Source of the DNA: Zonotrichia leucophrys gambelii
Taxonomy: Eukaryota; Chordata; Aves; Passeriformes; Passerellidae
Length of the DNA stretch: 64,000 nucleotides
Direction of reading: 5' to 3'
Assembly: GCF_028769735.1 (NCBI RefSeq)
Contig: NC_088175.1
Location: 1,240,001 to 1,304,000, forward strand
This document shows, one piece after another, positions 47,266 through 60,552 of this stretch. Made by a program: the position numbers and the translations under genes. Numbering within the stretch: the stretch's first letter is position 1; each line of letters begins with the position of its first letter. The notes beneath the pieces were generated by a model. It saw nothing but the letters and a program-made list of their open reading frames with translations. It was not told the origin of the DNA and ran no database searches.

Positions 47266-49409
47266 ACTGGCTGATTCACTCCTGGGGATGAAGGAGAAAT
47301 GCAGGGAGGAAGAAAAAGCTCTGTCCAAAATCAGAATTATGGTGGCACATAGCACAGATGTGGTGTGTTCTAGTTATGCTCTAGACATTATGTAAGGATG
47401 CAAGGAAGGATATAATGTTCCCTCTAAGAAGCAGTAGGGTTTTTTCATTCCAGATGGTTACTGGTTTATGCTCCTGTTTATCTTTTATCAAATATAGTAA
47501 CAATAAAGCTCCAAGATTTTTAATAACTATAGCAAAAACATAACAAGCAAAGCTTTTTCCTTTTTTCCTGGTAACTCCCCTGCCTTCCACTAGGATAAAA
47601 AATCAAGATAAACTCTCCAAACTTGTGTGGGAGAGAAAAGCCATCAAACAATCTGTGGCTGCCAACTTATTTTTTCAAGTCCAAATTAAGGCAAGGTCAA
47701 GGACTGAAAACAAACCCCAGATATATAAAGACTATATGTGATGGTCCTGGCCACTGTGATTGCTTTTCTGAGGGTAAAAGAAGCGTGTGTGGTTGTGTAT
47801 TTGTTAGTAGAAACTTGATAAAATGGAGATATTTCCTTCTGGATACTATGGAAATAATAGAAATTATGAGATGAAAGTGAACAGTTCAGAAATAAATGTA
47901 TAAATACCACTAAAAAGTCTCTCTTGGTGAGTTGTAATAATTAGCAGGCTTTCATTTCCTAGCAATGAGAACACCTTCCATCTTTCTGGTGAGCAGCTGA
48001 AGCCAAACATCCATAACAAGTGAATGTGTTGGCTGTGGCATGTCATGGTTACCACATGGCCAGGGATGTTTAGCAAAACACAATGTCCCATAACCACTCA
48101 TTAAATATTGTTTTTCTTTCTATTTCATATACTCTCATAATTTGTCAGCTCAAGGTGGTTTTTTTCCTTTAATTCTGTATTCTTGCTCTCTCTGAAAATC
48201 TTGTAGGTACCTGTTCAATTTGAGCTTGTAATAAAAGAAATGCCATGAAATCTTCCTGCAACAACAGAAGGATGTCCTGATGACCCTGTTGTTCCTATCC
48301 CAGCTGAGATAAATTTCCAGGTTTGTGTAATCCTGATGATGCCAAATGTCCCCTGTACTTTCTGCTCTGATTTCACACAGAAATTACTGTGACAATGCTG
48401 TAGAGCTGCTAAATGGGACTGCCCAGGAGATAACAGTATCCAGAATATGAAGTAAAAACTACTAATTTAAAAACTGAAACCTTTATTCTCTTTGGAGCGG
48501 ACAGGAGAAAATATAGATGGACTATATTTGGGAAAGGTTGGCTCCTCAGATTTTCTCCTTCTATTTGTGAGATTAATTTTTTCTCTGAGGTGACTGGTGT
48601 GTGACAGTGAACAGGGTAGCCCTTGTCTTAAAATATAATATTTTAAGTTTGAGATTTCTTTTTAAATTGACTTAATATTTTTCTATTTTTGAAGCACTTT
48701 AGAGCTTTACTCTTCTGTTTCTCAGCGCTGCTGTCTCAGATAATTAATTCCACAGATAACTTCATCTTGTGGCCAAGGGAACTTTTTGGGGAAAAAAATT
48801 GAAACAAACCAGAGAACCAGGTGGTGGAAATATACATGGTCTGTTCATTATACTTTTGGTGAAGGAATGAAGTACGTAGAAGTGCTCCTTGCTTTGTGTG
48901 TCTGGTGCTGTGTTATACACAGGAGCCCCAGAAATGCAATTTTTCATTTGCTTGAAGTTGCTGCATGGTCCAGTTTTAATCCTCCTGGTCCTGCAGCCTG
49001 TAATGAATTCCAGTTGGGTCCAGTTCCACAGCTGGACAACCTCCTGGTGCCCCAGTAAGGTGGTTGTGCCAATGACCTGGCTGCATGCCCTGTGCTTGGG
49101 TAGGAGAGCTCACCCCTGTGGGGTAAATTGAGGGCTGTTGATGATGTTTGATTTGTGGAATAAAGAGATTACACGGCAGTCTGTGCTCAAATTAGAGTGT
49201 CAGAAGTGAAAATTGGTACTTCTGCTCTTCACTCCTCCTTTTCCTCCCTCTGCCTCCCCAGGCAGGGATGTGCAGGTGGGTTTGTGACTGCAAGCTGGGC
49301 TCTGGTTTGTGGGCTCTGTGGTTAGGCTGCTGTGTTGTCCCATGTTGGAATTTCAGGCTCTTTCTTGCTCCCAGGTCAGGGTGAATAACACTCAGGAAAT
49401 GTTGTTTTT
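47266..49409. other. Intergenic, nothing recognised
   Basis: AT-rich sequence with no supported exon or defined repeat. Confidence 0.4.
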
Positions 49410-49930
49410 GAAGTCTCACTCTGAAGTTTAATATCCTTATCTATTACAAACTCATGAGATGTGAGCTCTCCTTAACAAGTCAAGAAAGTGCCCTGAAATG
49501 GTGTCTGTTCAAGGCTATTTAAGTCCCAATTATCCAATAAACAGTTGACATCTATATTATTTATGCTTCTAACCCAATTATGATCACCCAAAACCTGAAA
49601 TGTAGACATCTTTCATCCAATTAGAGAAAACCATCCAAATTTGTGAAGAAGATGCAAAAAAGACATTTAACCCATGCCCCAAATTCTCCATCTTTGCTCC
49701 CGTATATCATCATATAAAATCCCAAATCTAAGTGTTTTCACCTGTGAGATCACACACTTCTAACCAACTACACACCCATAATCTCAGTGATATTAATCAA
49801 TTTTGGAACTGCCCCAGGTCAAATGTAATGTTTTCCTGCTGCTCTGTGCCTTTCAGCACAGAAAGTTTAAAATTCTCATCATCCAGGGTTCCAACAGTCT
49901 CATATCCCTCTGCTGGGCTCTTTTCCCTCC
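49410..49930 (-). mobile_element. Possible diverged LTR
   Basis: Composition and motifs (AAGTTTAATATCCTTATCTA, CCAATTATCCAATAAACAGTTG, CACACTTCTAACCAACTACA) resemble an antisense retroviral LTR I associate with songbirds. No ends or target duplication were found, so this is weak. Confidence 0.35.
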
Positions 49931-51224
49931 TTTGCAGCAGTGACTGAGCCATTCCCTGGCCAGGGGCAGGATGTGGACTGTGGATTGTGCAAGGGATGTT
50001 TCAGGGACTGACAGCATAGCGAGCCATCAATCTGAGACAACAACCCAGAGGCGTGCATGAGAATGCGATGCTTTCTGCCACGGGAGAGAAACGACTGGCA
50101 CAAAATGACTGTGGAACAGCATTAAACTCGAGTAAAGAGCTGAATTAATCACAGGCTCCATCAGAGCCCTGGGGAGGGTGGCACAGAAGGAAAATGAGCC
50201 ACTGCTGAGAGCTGAGCCAGCAGCCAGCTGATGAGGTGCTCCTCTCTCCTCCAAGGGATTCAGCAAAAGGATTTTTCTCCTCCTTGGAAGTGAGGTGGCC
50301 TTTCAAATGTGGGGAGGAAGATGACAGTAAACATATGTTCTGTTTCCTGTTAGCTGCTGTCAGGGATTTTTCTCCTCCTGTGTTTGACTGATTCTTGATT
50401 TGTTTCCACGCTTCTTTTGCTGTACCCAAAAGCAGGAACAAAAGGGCAGAGGAGCAGCAGAAATGTGAAGACCCAGAACAGCATTCACCACCCACAGGCA
50501 TCACTGTTGGGTATTTTTTGTAATATTTTTATGTCAGGGAGGGCTGCATGTGATGAGAGGATTTATGGCTCTAATTCCTTGTTCCTGCGTAGTCACCACA
50601 TCCTTTGGTCTCCTGCTTCTCTGAAACATCTCACAAGATTATTTCAGCCATCAGCTGCAACTTTTCAGTTTGTGTCTGAAGTATTTTTGCCCATGCTCCC
50701 TGATAACTCCCACAGGATTTATTTGTTAAATGAGGAATTTCTGGACCAGACACCATGTTGCTTTCAGAACTTTGGGGCAACACAACCTCCTGGATTCCTT
50801 TCTTTTTGTGGCTACACCTGGCCCACACAGGAGGTAGGTAGTGGTTTAGCTAATTCCTGGGCAATCAGAGAGGTGATTAAACCCCTGATCTTGAAGGGCA
50901 AACAAGGTGCAGTGCAGCCCACAGATGGGCTGATGGTCCACTACTGGCCTGTGATAAAGTGGTACCAAGCACAGGGAAATCTTGGAAGTTGGTAAAGCCA
51001 TGAGAGTCATGGATTCCTCATGGCCAGAACGGAACTTGGGGATCCTGTTTTAAATAATTCCTCTGGGAGACACAAGGGGAGATAAAATAGAGACCTTGCT
51101 TTATAATTCTCTCTCTACAAGTTTCTCTCAGTCTGTGAGGCTTAGAGGTAGGAGTAATCTCAGTGGGATGTGAAAGCACTTGTGCAGGACAGTAGACCCT
51201 CTGAAATGTAGCTCTGGGCTCTAG

Positions 51225-51289
51225 AGTTCTGCAGATGGGGTTATAATCAGCCTTTTATCTCTGTGCTGGGCCATTTAACACATTTACAC
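51225..51289 (+). repeat. Direct repeat, left copy
   Basis: AGTTCTGCAGATGGGGTTAT to ...TTTAACACATTTAC, repeated about 640 bp downstream at 51865-51940. Confidence 0.85.
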
Positions 51290-51864
51290 TCTGCCACATT
51301 TACACTCAGCTCCACCATCTCATGCTTTGGCCAGAATATTTTCCTTGGTGGATGCCAAGGCTGTGCCCATCCCGAAATACACCAGTTCACTGGGTCACAT
51401 TGCTCGTGTTTTCAGTTTTGTCCTGGCCCAGGCAGTGCTGGATCAATGCTGATGCTGCTTCACCCTTCTCTTGGGTGTCTGTCTCGTTCAAACCCCTCCT
51501 GCAGCTCCTGTTTGAATCAAACAAGAAGTGTCACATCTGGGAGCAGCTGCAGACCCCAGGTCCTCTTTGGCAGAAATGTCACCTACTTTCTATCATCATC
51601 TTCTTGGAAAACCATCCAGTTTGCCTCCTTGCCTAATGCTTTTTAACATTTTTGGGCTGCTTTTCCCACTCCTCATGTGCTCCTCAGTGGTGTCTGTGCC
51701 CCAGAGCTCCAGGGCTGCCATGTATAGAAATATTGGTGAGCTGGAGCAAGGCTGAACATGAGAGCAGTCAGATTTATTTATTTTCTCTGACTGTAACTTT
51801 TGCCTTCTGGGCAAGCACTGGGGACCTGCCATGTAAGCAGTTACCAGTTGAGCTCAAAAGCCAA

Positions 51865-51940
51865 AGTTCTGCAGTTGGAGTTATAAACAGCCTCTTATCC
51901 CTGTGCTGGACACAGACAGTGACCTATTTAACACATTTAC
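51865..51940 (+). repeat. Direct repeat, right copy
   Basis: AGTTCTGCAGTTGGAGTTAT to ...TTTAACACATTTAC, with about 12 extra bases (near ACACAGACAGTG) relative to the left copy. Confidence 0.85.
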
Positions 51941-52561
51941 CACCATATCTTAAAATAGTTTTTAAAATTAGAAGTGCATGACAAAAAAGCTGTGCAGAAG
52001 CACTTCAAACAAATTTTTGTTCTACAGCTTTTGCTAAAATCAGTCTATCCCCCCACTCCCCACCACCTCCCCAAAAAAAGTTGTCTTTGCTTGTCACTTG
52101 CCTGCATGGTTAGTGCCAGATGGAGCTTAATAGCAGGTACATAATATCCTGCTGTTTAAGAGTTCAAACTTTTTTTGAAAACAAAAAATTTCTTTCCTTC
52201 CTTTTCTCACTTTTTAGGAGGGTCATATCTATGAATAGGCAAAAGCTTGGATTGTGCTATGTTCTGCTAATCTGTGGTGTTTAAAAATGGCCTTGCCCTT
52301 TTGCAAGATGCTGTGTTTTTTAGCTTGAGTTTAATTTTTCTTTGAGATAACAGAAGTGAAAGTCACAAGTATCCCTGAGAGTTTCAGCTACTTTCTTGCT
52401 ATTGTGGCTAAGTCAGCAAAGTTTTAAGTGTAGAGGATGTCCAAAAATCATCCTTATACTGAAGGACAACCACCCCAATCACCCTGCTCTGCAGGAATGC
52501 AACTGCAAAGTACACTAAAAATTAATTTGAGAGAAAAAAAAGAATAATAAATATCCTGTCA

Positions 52562-52651
52562 TAAATTCTTTAATTCTAAGCATCATTTCATCATAGGTAA
52601 TGATGAAATTTAATGCTAAATTCTTTAATTCTAAGCATCATTTTCATAGGT
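52562..52651 (+). repeat. Two-copy tandem repeat, unit about 54 bp
   Basis: TAAATTCTTTAATTCTAAGC...CATAGGT occurs at 52562-52598 and again at 52616-52651. Confidence 0.9.
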
Positions 52652-54870
52652 CTGTTCTGAACCAGACACCATGTTGCTTTCGGAAGGGTGAATTAAGGGC
52701 ATGTTAATTCAGGATTTACAATGTGTCTGTGTTTGCTGAGAGGACTCTGACAAGGAGAGATGGGAACGATTTCAGGATACAAAGGAAGAATGTCCCAGCC
52801 TTCCATCCCTAAGGAAGTTGAAAATTATTCCAGGGCTGAGAACAGCTGTATGAGATCTTTGCATAATTTTTATTGATTAAAACTTCAGGAAAGCTTGTCT
52901 CTGCTACCTGCAGGACCACTTTGTGGAAAACCAGAGCATGACTCTTCCCTAAAGTGAGGATCTGCCCTTAGGTGTGATAGGAGTGCCCAAAAGCTCAAAT
53001 TGTGTTTTGTGCTCAGGTTCCCCCTGCTGCCTCTCCAAAGCAGAATCATTTTGTTAATGACAGTGAGTCAACCATGGGCTTCACCTCTGTGCCTTTGCCT
53101 GTAAAGCTTCCTTTGCAGAGACACCAGTTTATTTCCCAGATGCAGTGATCAAAGGCATGAGACAAAGGCTCAGTGTTGCTGTGTGCTGCAGAGGAAGGCT
53201 GGGAGTAATTTGGGTCAACTAAAGTTAGAAACCATCCTCACCTCACGAGACAGATGTGAGCTTTGAAGTCGGGGAGATGAGAAGCAAGACAATCTAGGAA
53301 AGACACTTTTCCCCAGTTCAGTTTATAATTTGTGGACCTGAAGCCAGTGCACGGCTGGATGCTTGTGTCTTGAGTGAGGACAGTCTGCCCAGTCCTGTGA
53401 CCTACCCTCAACAGAGGCTCAAAAATGCTGTGAGAAAATGCAAAGTACTTGAGTGTGAAATGCTGCAGCATATTTCTAGGAAAACATCCTTTCTCACCAA
53501 AGGGGTTTGTGGACAATTTAGGCTGAAGAGCAAAGGAAGAGCAAGGACACTCAGATCCTTGTATTTTCCTGCTGTATCTGATGTGAACTGTACAGCTCCA
53601 GCATCTTCTATTTAATAATTGCAGTATTTTGTCTTGTGCCTTCTGGGGCTGGTGGGAGGATGTAGACCCAATATCGGTGTCTTGTACAGCAAAAGAAATC
53701 CTGTCCATGGTCTAAGTGGTGTTCTACAGGAAGATCTTTATCTCTGCCATGCACCAGAGGTAGACAATGATTTATTTGGGGATAAGGACAGATCTGTCTC
53801 CTGGATGTTCTCCCCTTGCCTCCCTTAGCTCTGCAGACATGGATTCTGTGGTTAAAGAGTGCAAATGGAGACTTGGTAAAATCCAAGTCCTCCAGGACCT
53901 GGAAGGAGCAGCTTTGGTGAAGCCCCAGTTTTTTACCTATGTGTGCTCACACCCTCCTTCTTACTTCTTCTCTTTTCCTGCCTGGGAGAGGAAGCCAGCT
54001 CAGGCCCTTTGTTTTGATAGGCAACCCTGTTATTAGGGAAATCCCTCACACTTATTTCTGCCTTTCCAGACTTCTCCCAGCTGCAGACTCCCAAGGAATG
54101 AAGGGCTGCTCACAGGCTGTAATCTGTGCCAGCTGTGAGGCAGGCTCTGTTCTAGAGATGCTCTTTTACCTTTCCAATTGTCTTATGGCAACCTTCATTT
54201 ACAAATTCCAGCCCAAGGGATTGCTGAAACAGGATCCTCCCTCTGTAAGGATTTTATAGTCTAGCTGGTGGACTGAAGCCAAGCACAGGCTGAAACAGAA
54301 ACCACTGGGCCATGAACCCATTCTGTTACAAATGAGCAAATGCCTTGATCCTGCTCCTGATGTACTGACCCAATTAAGGCTATTCAGAAAGTTAAACTCC
54401 CTCAGAAATATTCTAATGACAGCTCTTCAACTGGTTTATACATGAGAAGATAGCTCATGCAGAGGAGTTTTGCTGCTCCAGGCCATCTCTCTGTGTCCTT
54501 TCTGTGCCTGTGTAACACTAGGTGCCATTGAGTGAGTTACCTTGGCCTTCAGAGGTAATTTTACCTCCTGTCCTGCCACACCATGCAGGCAGAAGGAAAA
54601 TACTGAGGCAGATTGTAGATTGAGAGGTCCATCACTCCCATCCACACCAGGAACTGCCCACAGTGCTGTCCACTTGGAATGGCAGGGAAAGTGTCACCTT
54701 CCATGGAAGCCGAGAACGGGGTCTTTCAGTGTTGTAGGAGCTGAAATACCAAAAATCACAAATGTGGATCTTGAAGGAAAGAACTGTTGGTGTCTTTTAG
54801 CTCCCTTTCTGCTTTGCTGACATTCTGCAGTTCAAGGTTTTCAAATAAAAATCCCTTCCTTTTCCCCAGG

Positions 54871-55547
54871 TGTTCCAGGTTGCAATGCAAGATGTATTCT
54901 GTTACCATCTGTATGGTAGTTGTCTTTTGTCAAGTGGGCAGTTCTGCTTATCTCTCTCTCTGAGTGACCACAATTACTCTCCTCCCTCGGGAGGGAACAT
55001 CTGCTGATAACAGCTATTGAATGTCACTGCATGGCTGATAAGAACTACAGCATCCCACTGGGAGATGTGAGCCCAGAGGGAGGAGCCAAGCATTCCTACC
55101 TGGATATAATCTGGAGATCCTGGAATAACTGCATGGCTTCTCCACTGGATTCCCCAGAGGAACAGCAGCTGCCTCTTCTTCCACTGGATCTTCAGAGGAA
55201 GAATACACCCTTCTCTACAGGATCCCTTCTCCAACAGAACCACCCCTGACACTGCAGGAGGGCTGAGCCACAATTCCAATGGGACTGCTGCCAACACCCT
55301 GACCCACAGGGTGTCAGGTTGAGTTCTGACTCTGTCAGTGTTGTTCTAGTGCACTGCATTGTTTATTTTATCCTTTTATTTTTCTTCCCTATTAAGGAAC
55401 TGTTATTTTCTGCTCCCATATTTTTGCCTGAGAGCCCCTTAATTTAAAATTTATAGCAATTCAGAGGGCTGGGGAGGGTTTACATTCTCCATTTCAGGGG
55501 AGGCTCCTGCCTTCCTTAGCAGACTCCTGTCTTTCCAAACCAAGACA
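54871..55547 (+). mobile_element. Solo LTR, ERVL-like
   Basis: Begins TGTTCCAGGTTGCAATGCAA and ends TCCAAACCAAGACA. Flanking pentamers CCAGG (54866-54870) and CCCGG are a one-mismatch 5-bp duplication, fitting class III. The right third (TTGCCTGAGAGCCCCTTAAT, GGAGGCTCCTGCCTTCCTTA) is characteristic of a songbird ERVL LTR type I have seen. Short frames in 55014-55297 belong to the LTR and are not genes. Confidence 0.85.
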
Positions 55548-55552
55548 CCCGG

Positions 55553-58205
55553 TCTGGCAGCAGGGACCAAGCCAACATCTTCACATTATTTTCTTGTTTT
55601 AATTTTTTTTTCCTCCTTGGAAACCACTAAGCTAGTTGGCTTTGAACATTCTCCAAAAGTGCTCCTTGAGGCAACAACATGAACCCTTCAGCACAAACAT
55701 TTAGCGTTAAACTGAAAACCAGAAAGAGTTGGGCAAGCTTAATACCAAGCAATGTTGTAAATCAGGCCCATAATCTGAGCAGATCTAGCACATAATTAAT
55801 CTCTGGGGAGTCTCCAGGTAGCAACTTGCAGGTCGTTAGTCAGTAAACTCCCACAGGTCTCCCTGGGTTTGGGATTAAGCTCTGTGTGTGAATAATCATC
55901 TAATTAATCACCTCATGCAGGGGTTTCAGAGACCTTCAATGTCTGCTCTTGGAAGAGGTGTAGGTTTAAGCACAGTTGTGCTGCAGTGTGCTAATAAGAG
56001 TTGAGAGAAATTCAGAGAGGAGGTAGTTTTCATCTCAGGTGCTGCAGGAGGGTTTGAAGTTCTCATTTATTACAGAGGCAAACACTTCTCAACCATGAAA
56101 CGAACCCAGGTACATTTGCCCTGAGAGGATTCCTGAAAATGGTAAAACATTAGAAACTTTTTTTGAGGTGATCTTACATTAAACTTTATGACAAAGGCTG
56201 TCCTGCGCTGCCTGCTGTCTCACAGATACCTATAACAATTTCTGATTCAAATTATCTGCATTTGAGAACTTTTTTGCCAGAATTAATATTGCCTTGTCAG
56301 GACCAGGTACTGTGAGCTTGTGCTTCAGTCTCAATTTTGAGTGCCTTGATAAGGAGAAGCAGCCTGTGGGAGGAGGGTGGAAAGGCACAGGTGCACTTTT
56401 CCCCTAAAACCACCTAAAGCTGTGGCTCTTCCACTTGAGCTACAGCTCATCTTCTCAAGGGATGCTTCACCCTCACCCACCTGAGAGCTCCCGTGCTCAC
56501 ACCTTGGTGGGGACCTGGGCTCTGCAATGGCTGGGATCACTGCCACATGAAAAAAGTCAGTTTCTCCACCTTTGTAATGGAAAAGTCTCCATTAGCAATG
56601 TTCAGTTGGAGCATAGATTACCCTCTGGGTGTGCTGTATTTTACAGGGCACTCAGGGAAACACATGTTTTGTTGGTAAACATTAAAGAGTGAGCTGGAGT
56701 TAAAGCTCCAAATTCAAGTTCAATTTTTTGACTGCTGTCACAAGAAACACAAAAAATATTGGGATACAATTCTTTAAATACAAGTTTTCCAGGCAAAGGG
56801 TCTAAATTCAACTATGAAACTTTGGGATTTTGAGACCTTTTGAAACCTTAGAATAAGATCTAGAATTGTTGTCTGGATGGAAACTCGGGCACAGTTTCTG
56901 CTCTTTCACTCTGCTGCAGCATTTTTAATGCCCTTTTCCTATGATTTAAGTAAGAAGAAAATTAGCATTGATATGTGCAATAGAAGCAAATGTGTGTTTT
57001 AAAGGTACCATTCTGCACAGCAAGGCCATGGATTTAATAGGCTTTTACTGTATTATGGGCAGCACAATGCTGTGGCATTGAACCACAACTATAGGGAACA
57101 ATCCAATTATCATTCAATTGAACCAAAGCAATTAGTTGGCTTAGGCCAGGGGATAATGTAATCAGCTGAAAATGTTCAACAATCAGATTTGCAGAAAGCT
57201 GAAACTCACATTTTCTTTTTTTTTTCCTTTCTCAGTTCACTCAGAGATCTCCTCCTAACTATTGAACACAGGCAAAGAAACAACTCAAAATATGGTAGGA
57301 ACTTCAAAAAGTCTGTGGCCAAGGTAATGAAAGCTTTTAAACAGACAGTTTATTTTTGTGGTGCACAAACTCATGGTTCTCTCTGTTCTTCATCCTCCTA
57401 TAGCACTGCAAAAAATACATTCAAACTGGTCTTCAGACTTTGACGCTTATTTTCCCTATTTAAATCTTGTTATTGCTAGGTCTGAGGTATAAGGATTGAA
57501 GCTCTTGTTTAAGTGGATGAGTAAATTTGGGATACTTGGGACTGCCTGAACAAAAGATTGTTTAATCAAAGCTTTTCCTATAAAATGTATATATTTATGG
57601 TAAAGTCACTATCTGGAAAGGTTTCTCTCAAAACTTTTTTGTTTTGGATTTGGCACTGCATTTTGGTAAATATGTGGTCTGTGTTAAGGTAGAGATTAAA
57701 AGATTCAAGCTGCAGCATTATGTGAGTACCCTGTGTTCCTCTCTGTAGCTTAAGGATCTTTTGAAGGTGGAATTAACATAACCAAATCATTAAAGGCTCA
57801 AATACTTTCATCTCATGCTGAATGAGCAATTGGTACATTATGGGCCTGACTGCTGTTCCACAAGTGTTATACTCCCTTTGACTTCTTTTGGGATTGTTAA
57901 TACTCAGACTAATGGTATATGGGATCCAAATGATCTAGTTTCTGGTTGAAAGGATTGGAAGAGTGTGCTTTATAACTGTACAGTGTTGCTTTTGCCAACA
58001 AAACCTGAATACAGAGCCACTCTTCCTATCTGAGGATAATCTGCTTACATATACTTTTTGTTCATCTGCCTTATTATCCTGCAGTATGGAAAGTGCTCCT
58101 GTGTTTTGTTATGCAGAAGAGTGGACATGGTGCTGGATAAGAACTGGCAAAACACAATTTGGATGGTGTGACTCTGGAGATCCTGGTTTAACACAAGTGG
58201 TCTTC
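55553..58205. other. Intergenic, possible conserved non-coding sequence
   Basis: No exon or transposon was recognised. AT-rich, homeodomain-site-like blocks (for example TCATCTAATTAATCACCTCA near 55898 and CCAATTATCATTCAATTGAA near 57103) could be regulatory. Only alignment could show this. Confidence 0.35.
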
Positions 58206-58211
58206 AGGCAC

Positions 58212-58631
58212 TGTCACTGTCATATTTTCTGGAAAGATCCCTTTGCCCAGGATTCTTCTCCTGGGAAGCTGAGAAGCCAGACAGAAAAAGGAAAACAATA
58301 TTATCTCATTGCTTCTCCTGTGTTGTGTTCACATATGGAATGTGTTTGGAGATTGTTCATCCAACTGGTGATTATTTCATTGGTTTCATGTGAATTGTTT
58401 TGGCTTATTGGGCAATCATGGCCAAGTTTTGTCAGGGCTCTGCAATGAGTCACGGGTTTTCATTATTATCTTCTTAGCCTTCTGTAAGTATCCTTTCTGT
58501 ATTCTTTAGTTTAGTTTAGTATAGTATTCTTTAATATAACATAGTATCATAAAATAATAAATTAGCCTTCTGAGAACATGGAGTCAGATTCATCATTCCT
58601 CCCTTTGTCTGGGAACCCCACAAACACAATA
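58212..58631 (+). mobile_element. Solo LTR with TG...TA ends
   Basis: Begins TGTCACTGTCATATTTTCTG and ends CCACAAACACAATA. Flanks AGGCAC (58206-58211) and AGGCAT (58632-58637) are a one-mismatch 6-bp duplication. The R/U5 part is a TTTAGTATAGTATTC-type AT-rich block ending in ATCATAAAATAATAAATTAG. No internal region remains. Confidence 0.87.
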
Positions 58632-58637
58632 AGGCAT

Positions 58638-60552
58638 GGTCTGCTGAAAATCTCTGGAGCTTGATTCCATTACACTGAGAAAAGCTGGAAGAGAACTTGA
58701 TTTATCCAAAGGCTGAAGGTAATCTGGGTTTGAGCAGAACAGGTACAGAAGAATTTGCAGTGTTATAGACATGATTCCTTCTGCACTCAGCCAAAGGAAA
58801 GACTGCCCTAAAACCAGTAACTCAGACCATCACTTAATAGGGAGATCATATTGTAGTAAACCAAAACTGCCTTGGCCTCTCTGCTGGGGTTAGAAACAAA
58901 GTGTTGGTTTTCTCTGAATCAAGTGAAAATGTAGAAATCATGCACACACTGGGGGCTTTTGAAGGTTGACATGAAACTAGGTCATGACAGCTCTTTTGGA
59001 ACTCAGTCTTTTGCCTGCATTTTTGTGTGAGGTGTTGTCTGGAGCACACACTGGGCTCTGCTGGTGAGACAGACAGGAAGCCTTCCTTGGAGCTACCTTT
59101 TGTGCAACTCTTTAAAGTTAACTCAGAAATCTATCCAAGTGAGAGCTTGTCTGGAAAAAGGAGAATAGTTAGGGTTTTTCCTGTCTCATTAATAGATTGA
59201 AGGCACTGATGTGGAATGGAAGAGCTCAGGCTAAACTCCAATCTAACATAGTGCTGGATGTGAAAATACTCCTGCATTAAAAACAAAACAATGGGATTTA
59301 CAGACTCTCATTTGCCTCAAGTGTTGATTTAAAAAGCCTAATAAGCCCTTATCTTGTGCCTTCACATCTCAATGGATTTATATGATGGGGATGGGGGAGT
59401 GGAAAAGAGACCTCGAGGTGTTTTCCCCTGAACACCAAACTGCAACATCAGCTGGTTTGGATTATAGCATCTCTGCAGATGGATCTGGCTCCTCTGTGCT
59501 CTTGAAGGGGAGAAAACATCATTCTCCTTAGAAATTCTGAGTGAATTCTAAGTCTTTAAGTGTAAAAAAAGGATTTTTCTTGCTTCTTAGTTTATCTTGA
59601 GGCTGTTTCTGAGTTCTGCCCATTTGCCTTCACGCATTCCAAAGAATTTGTCTCTGGAGCTGAAAGCAACTGTTGTAATGCTAAGTCAGAAATATTTGGG
59701 GAAGACATTAAAATAGAATTCTAAAGGGTTTATGACACCCTGTGCCATTATCTACCGCTATATAAAAGTTGAATAAAAAATCAGCCAAATGAGCTGCACT
59801 ATTCATGTAAAGCTTGCTAACCTATGAATAATGTGATCACCCCAGATACAGCATTGTAAAGGTTTTATCAGCATCATTGGAGTATTTTTATCTGTATTTG
59901 CATGTCTTTACAGGGGAAGTAAAGGTACTAAGGTTGCAGAGTCAAACCTTCAGTGGTAAAGAACTTGGCTCTGGGTTCTGCTTTTCTTTTTTTTTTTTCC
60001 CCTCCCCTTTTTTTTTCCTGAATTTGATTGCCTGTGGTATGAAATTCTGAGTTTTCCTTTACCAAGAAAGCAGAGATCTAGCATTACACTGAGTTCATAT
60101 CTGCCTTCTTATGTTGCATGGAGTCATCAAACACATACACCACCACAGATGGAGCTTGTATCTGCTCAAGGCAGTGCCCACCTGCCCAAACACCCCTCTC
60201 TTTTCCATTGTGCTGGGTGCTTCTTAAAGCCATCCTGCTCCTCATAATGAGAGAAAAAGAAGGATTTTATGGCTTAGCTGGAGTTTGCCTTGACAGCACA
60301 AACTCTCCATCTGCCTGGTGAATTCCTGTCTGGTGCTGTGCAGACCCAGCTCTTCCTCAGCTTTCAGGACCTCTAAGAGAACTGCAGTGTGGGAGGGTGT
60401 GTGGCAGCTTTGTCTTTTTAAGGGAGAAATCTCTACTGCTCTCCCTGCTCACCCTGGTTATAGTGTTCTGAAGTTCCTGCTGCTGCTCAGCTCTTGAGTT
60501 ACAGTAAGAGATCATGGGGAGAGAGATGGAGAGGGAATTTGGCATGGGCAGG
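58638..60552. other. Intergenic, possible conserved non-coding block
   Basis: No exon was recognised. 59740-59910 is repeat-free and includes an octamer ATTTGCAT at 59896-59903, a POU-factor type site. Pyrimidine-rich tract at 59982-60018. Confidence 0.4.

Larger units (their letters stand above)
49931..54865. other. Intergenic with short local duplications
   Basis: No exon was recognised. Direct repeats occur at 51225-51289/51865-51940, 50745-50768/52661-52684 and 52562-52598/52616-52651 (see findings). The 156-codon minus frame at 53238-53708 has no homology I know. Confidence 0.45.

Noticed and set aside
55014..55297. Frames within 54871-55547 on both strands
   Set aside because: Part of an ERVL-like solo LTR, which is non-coding.
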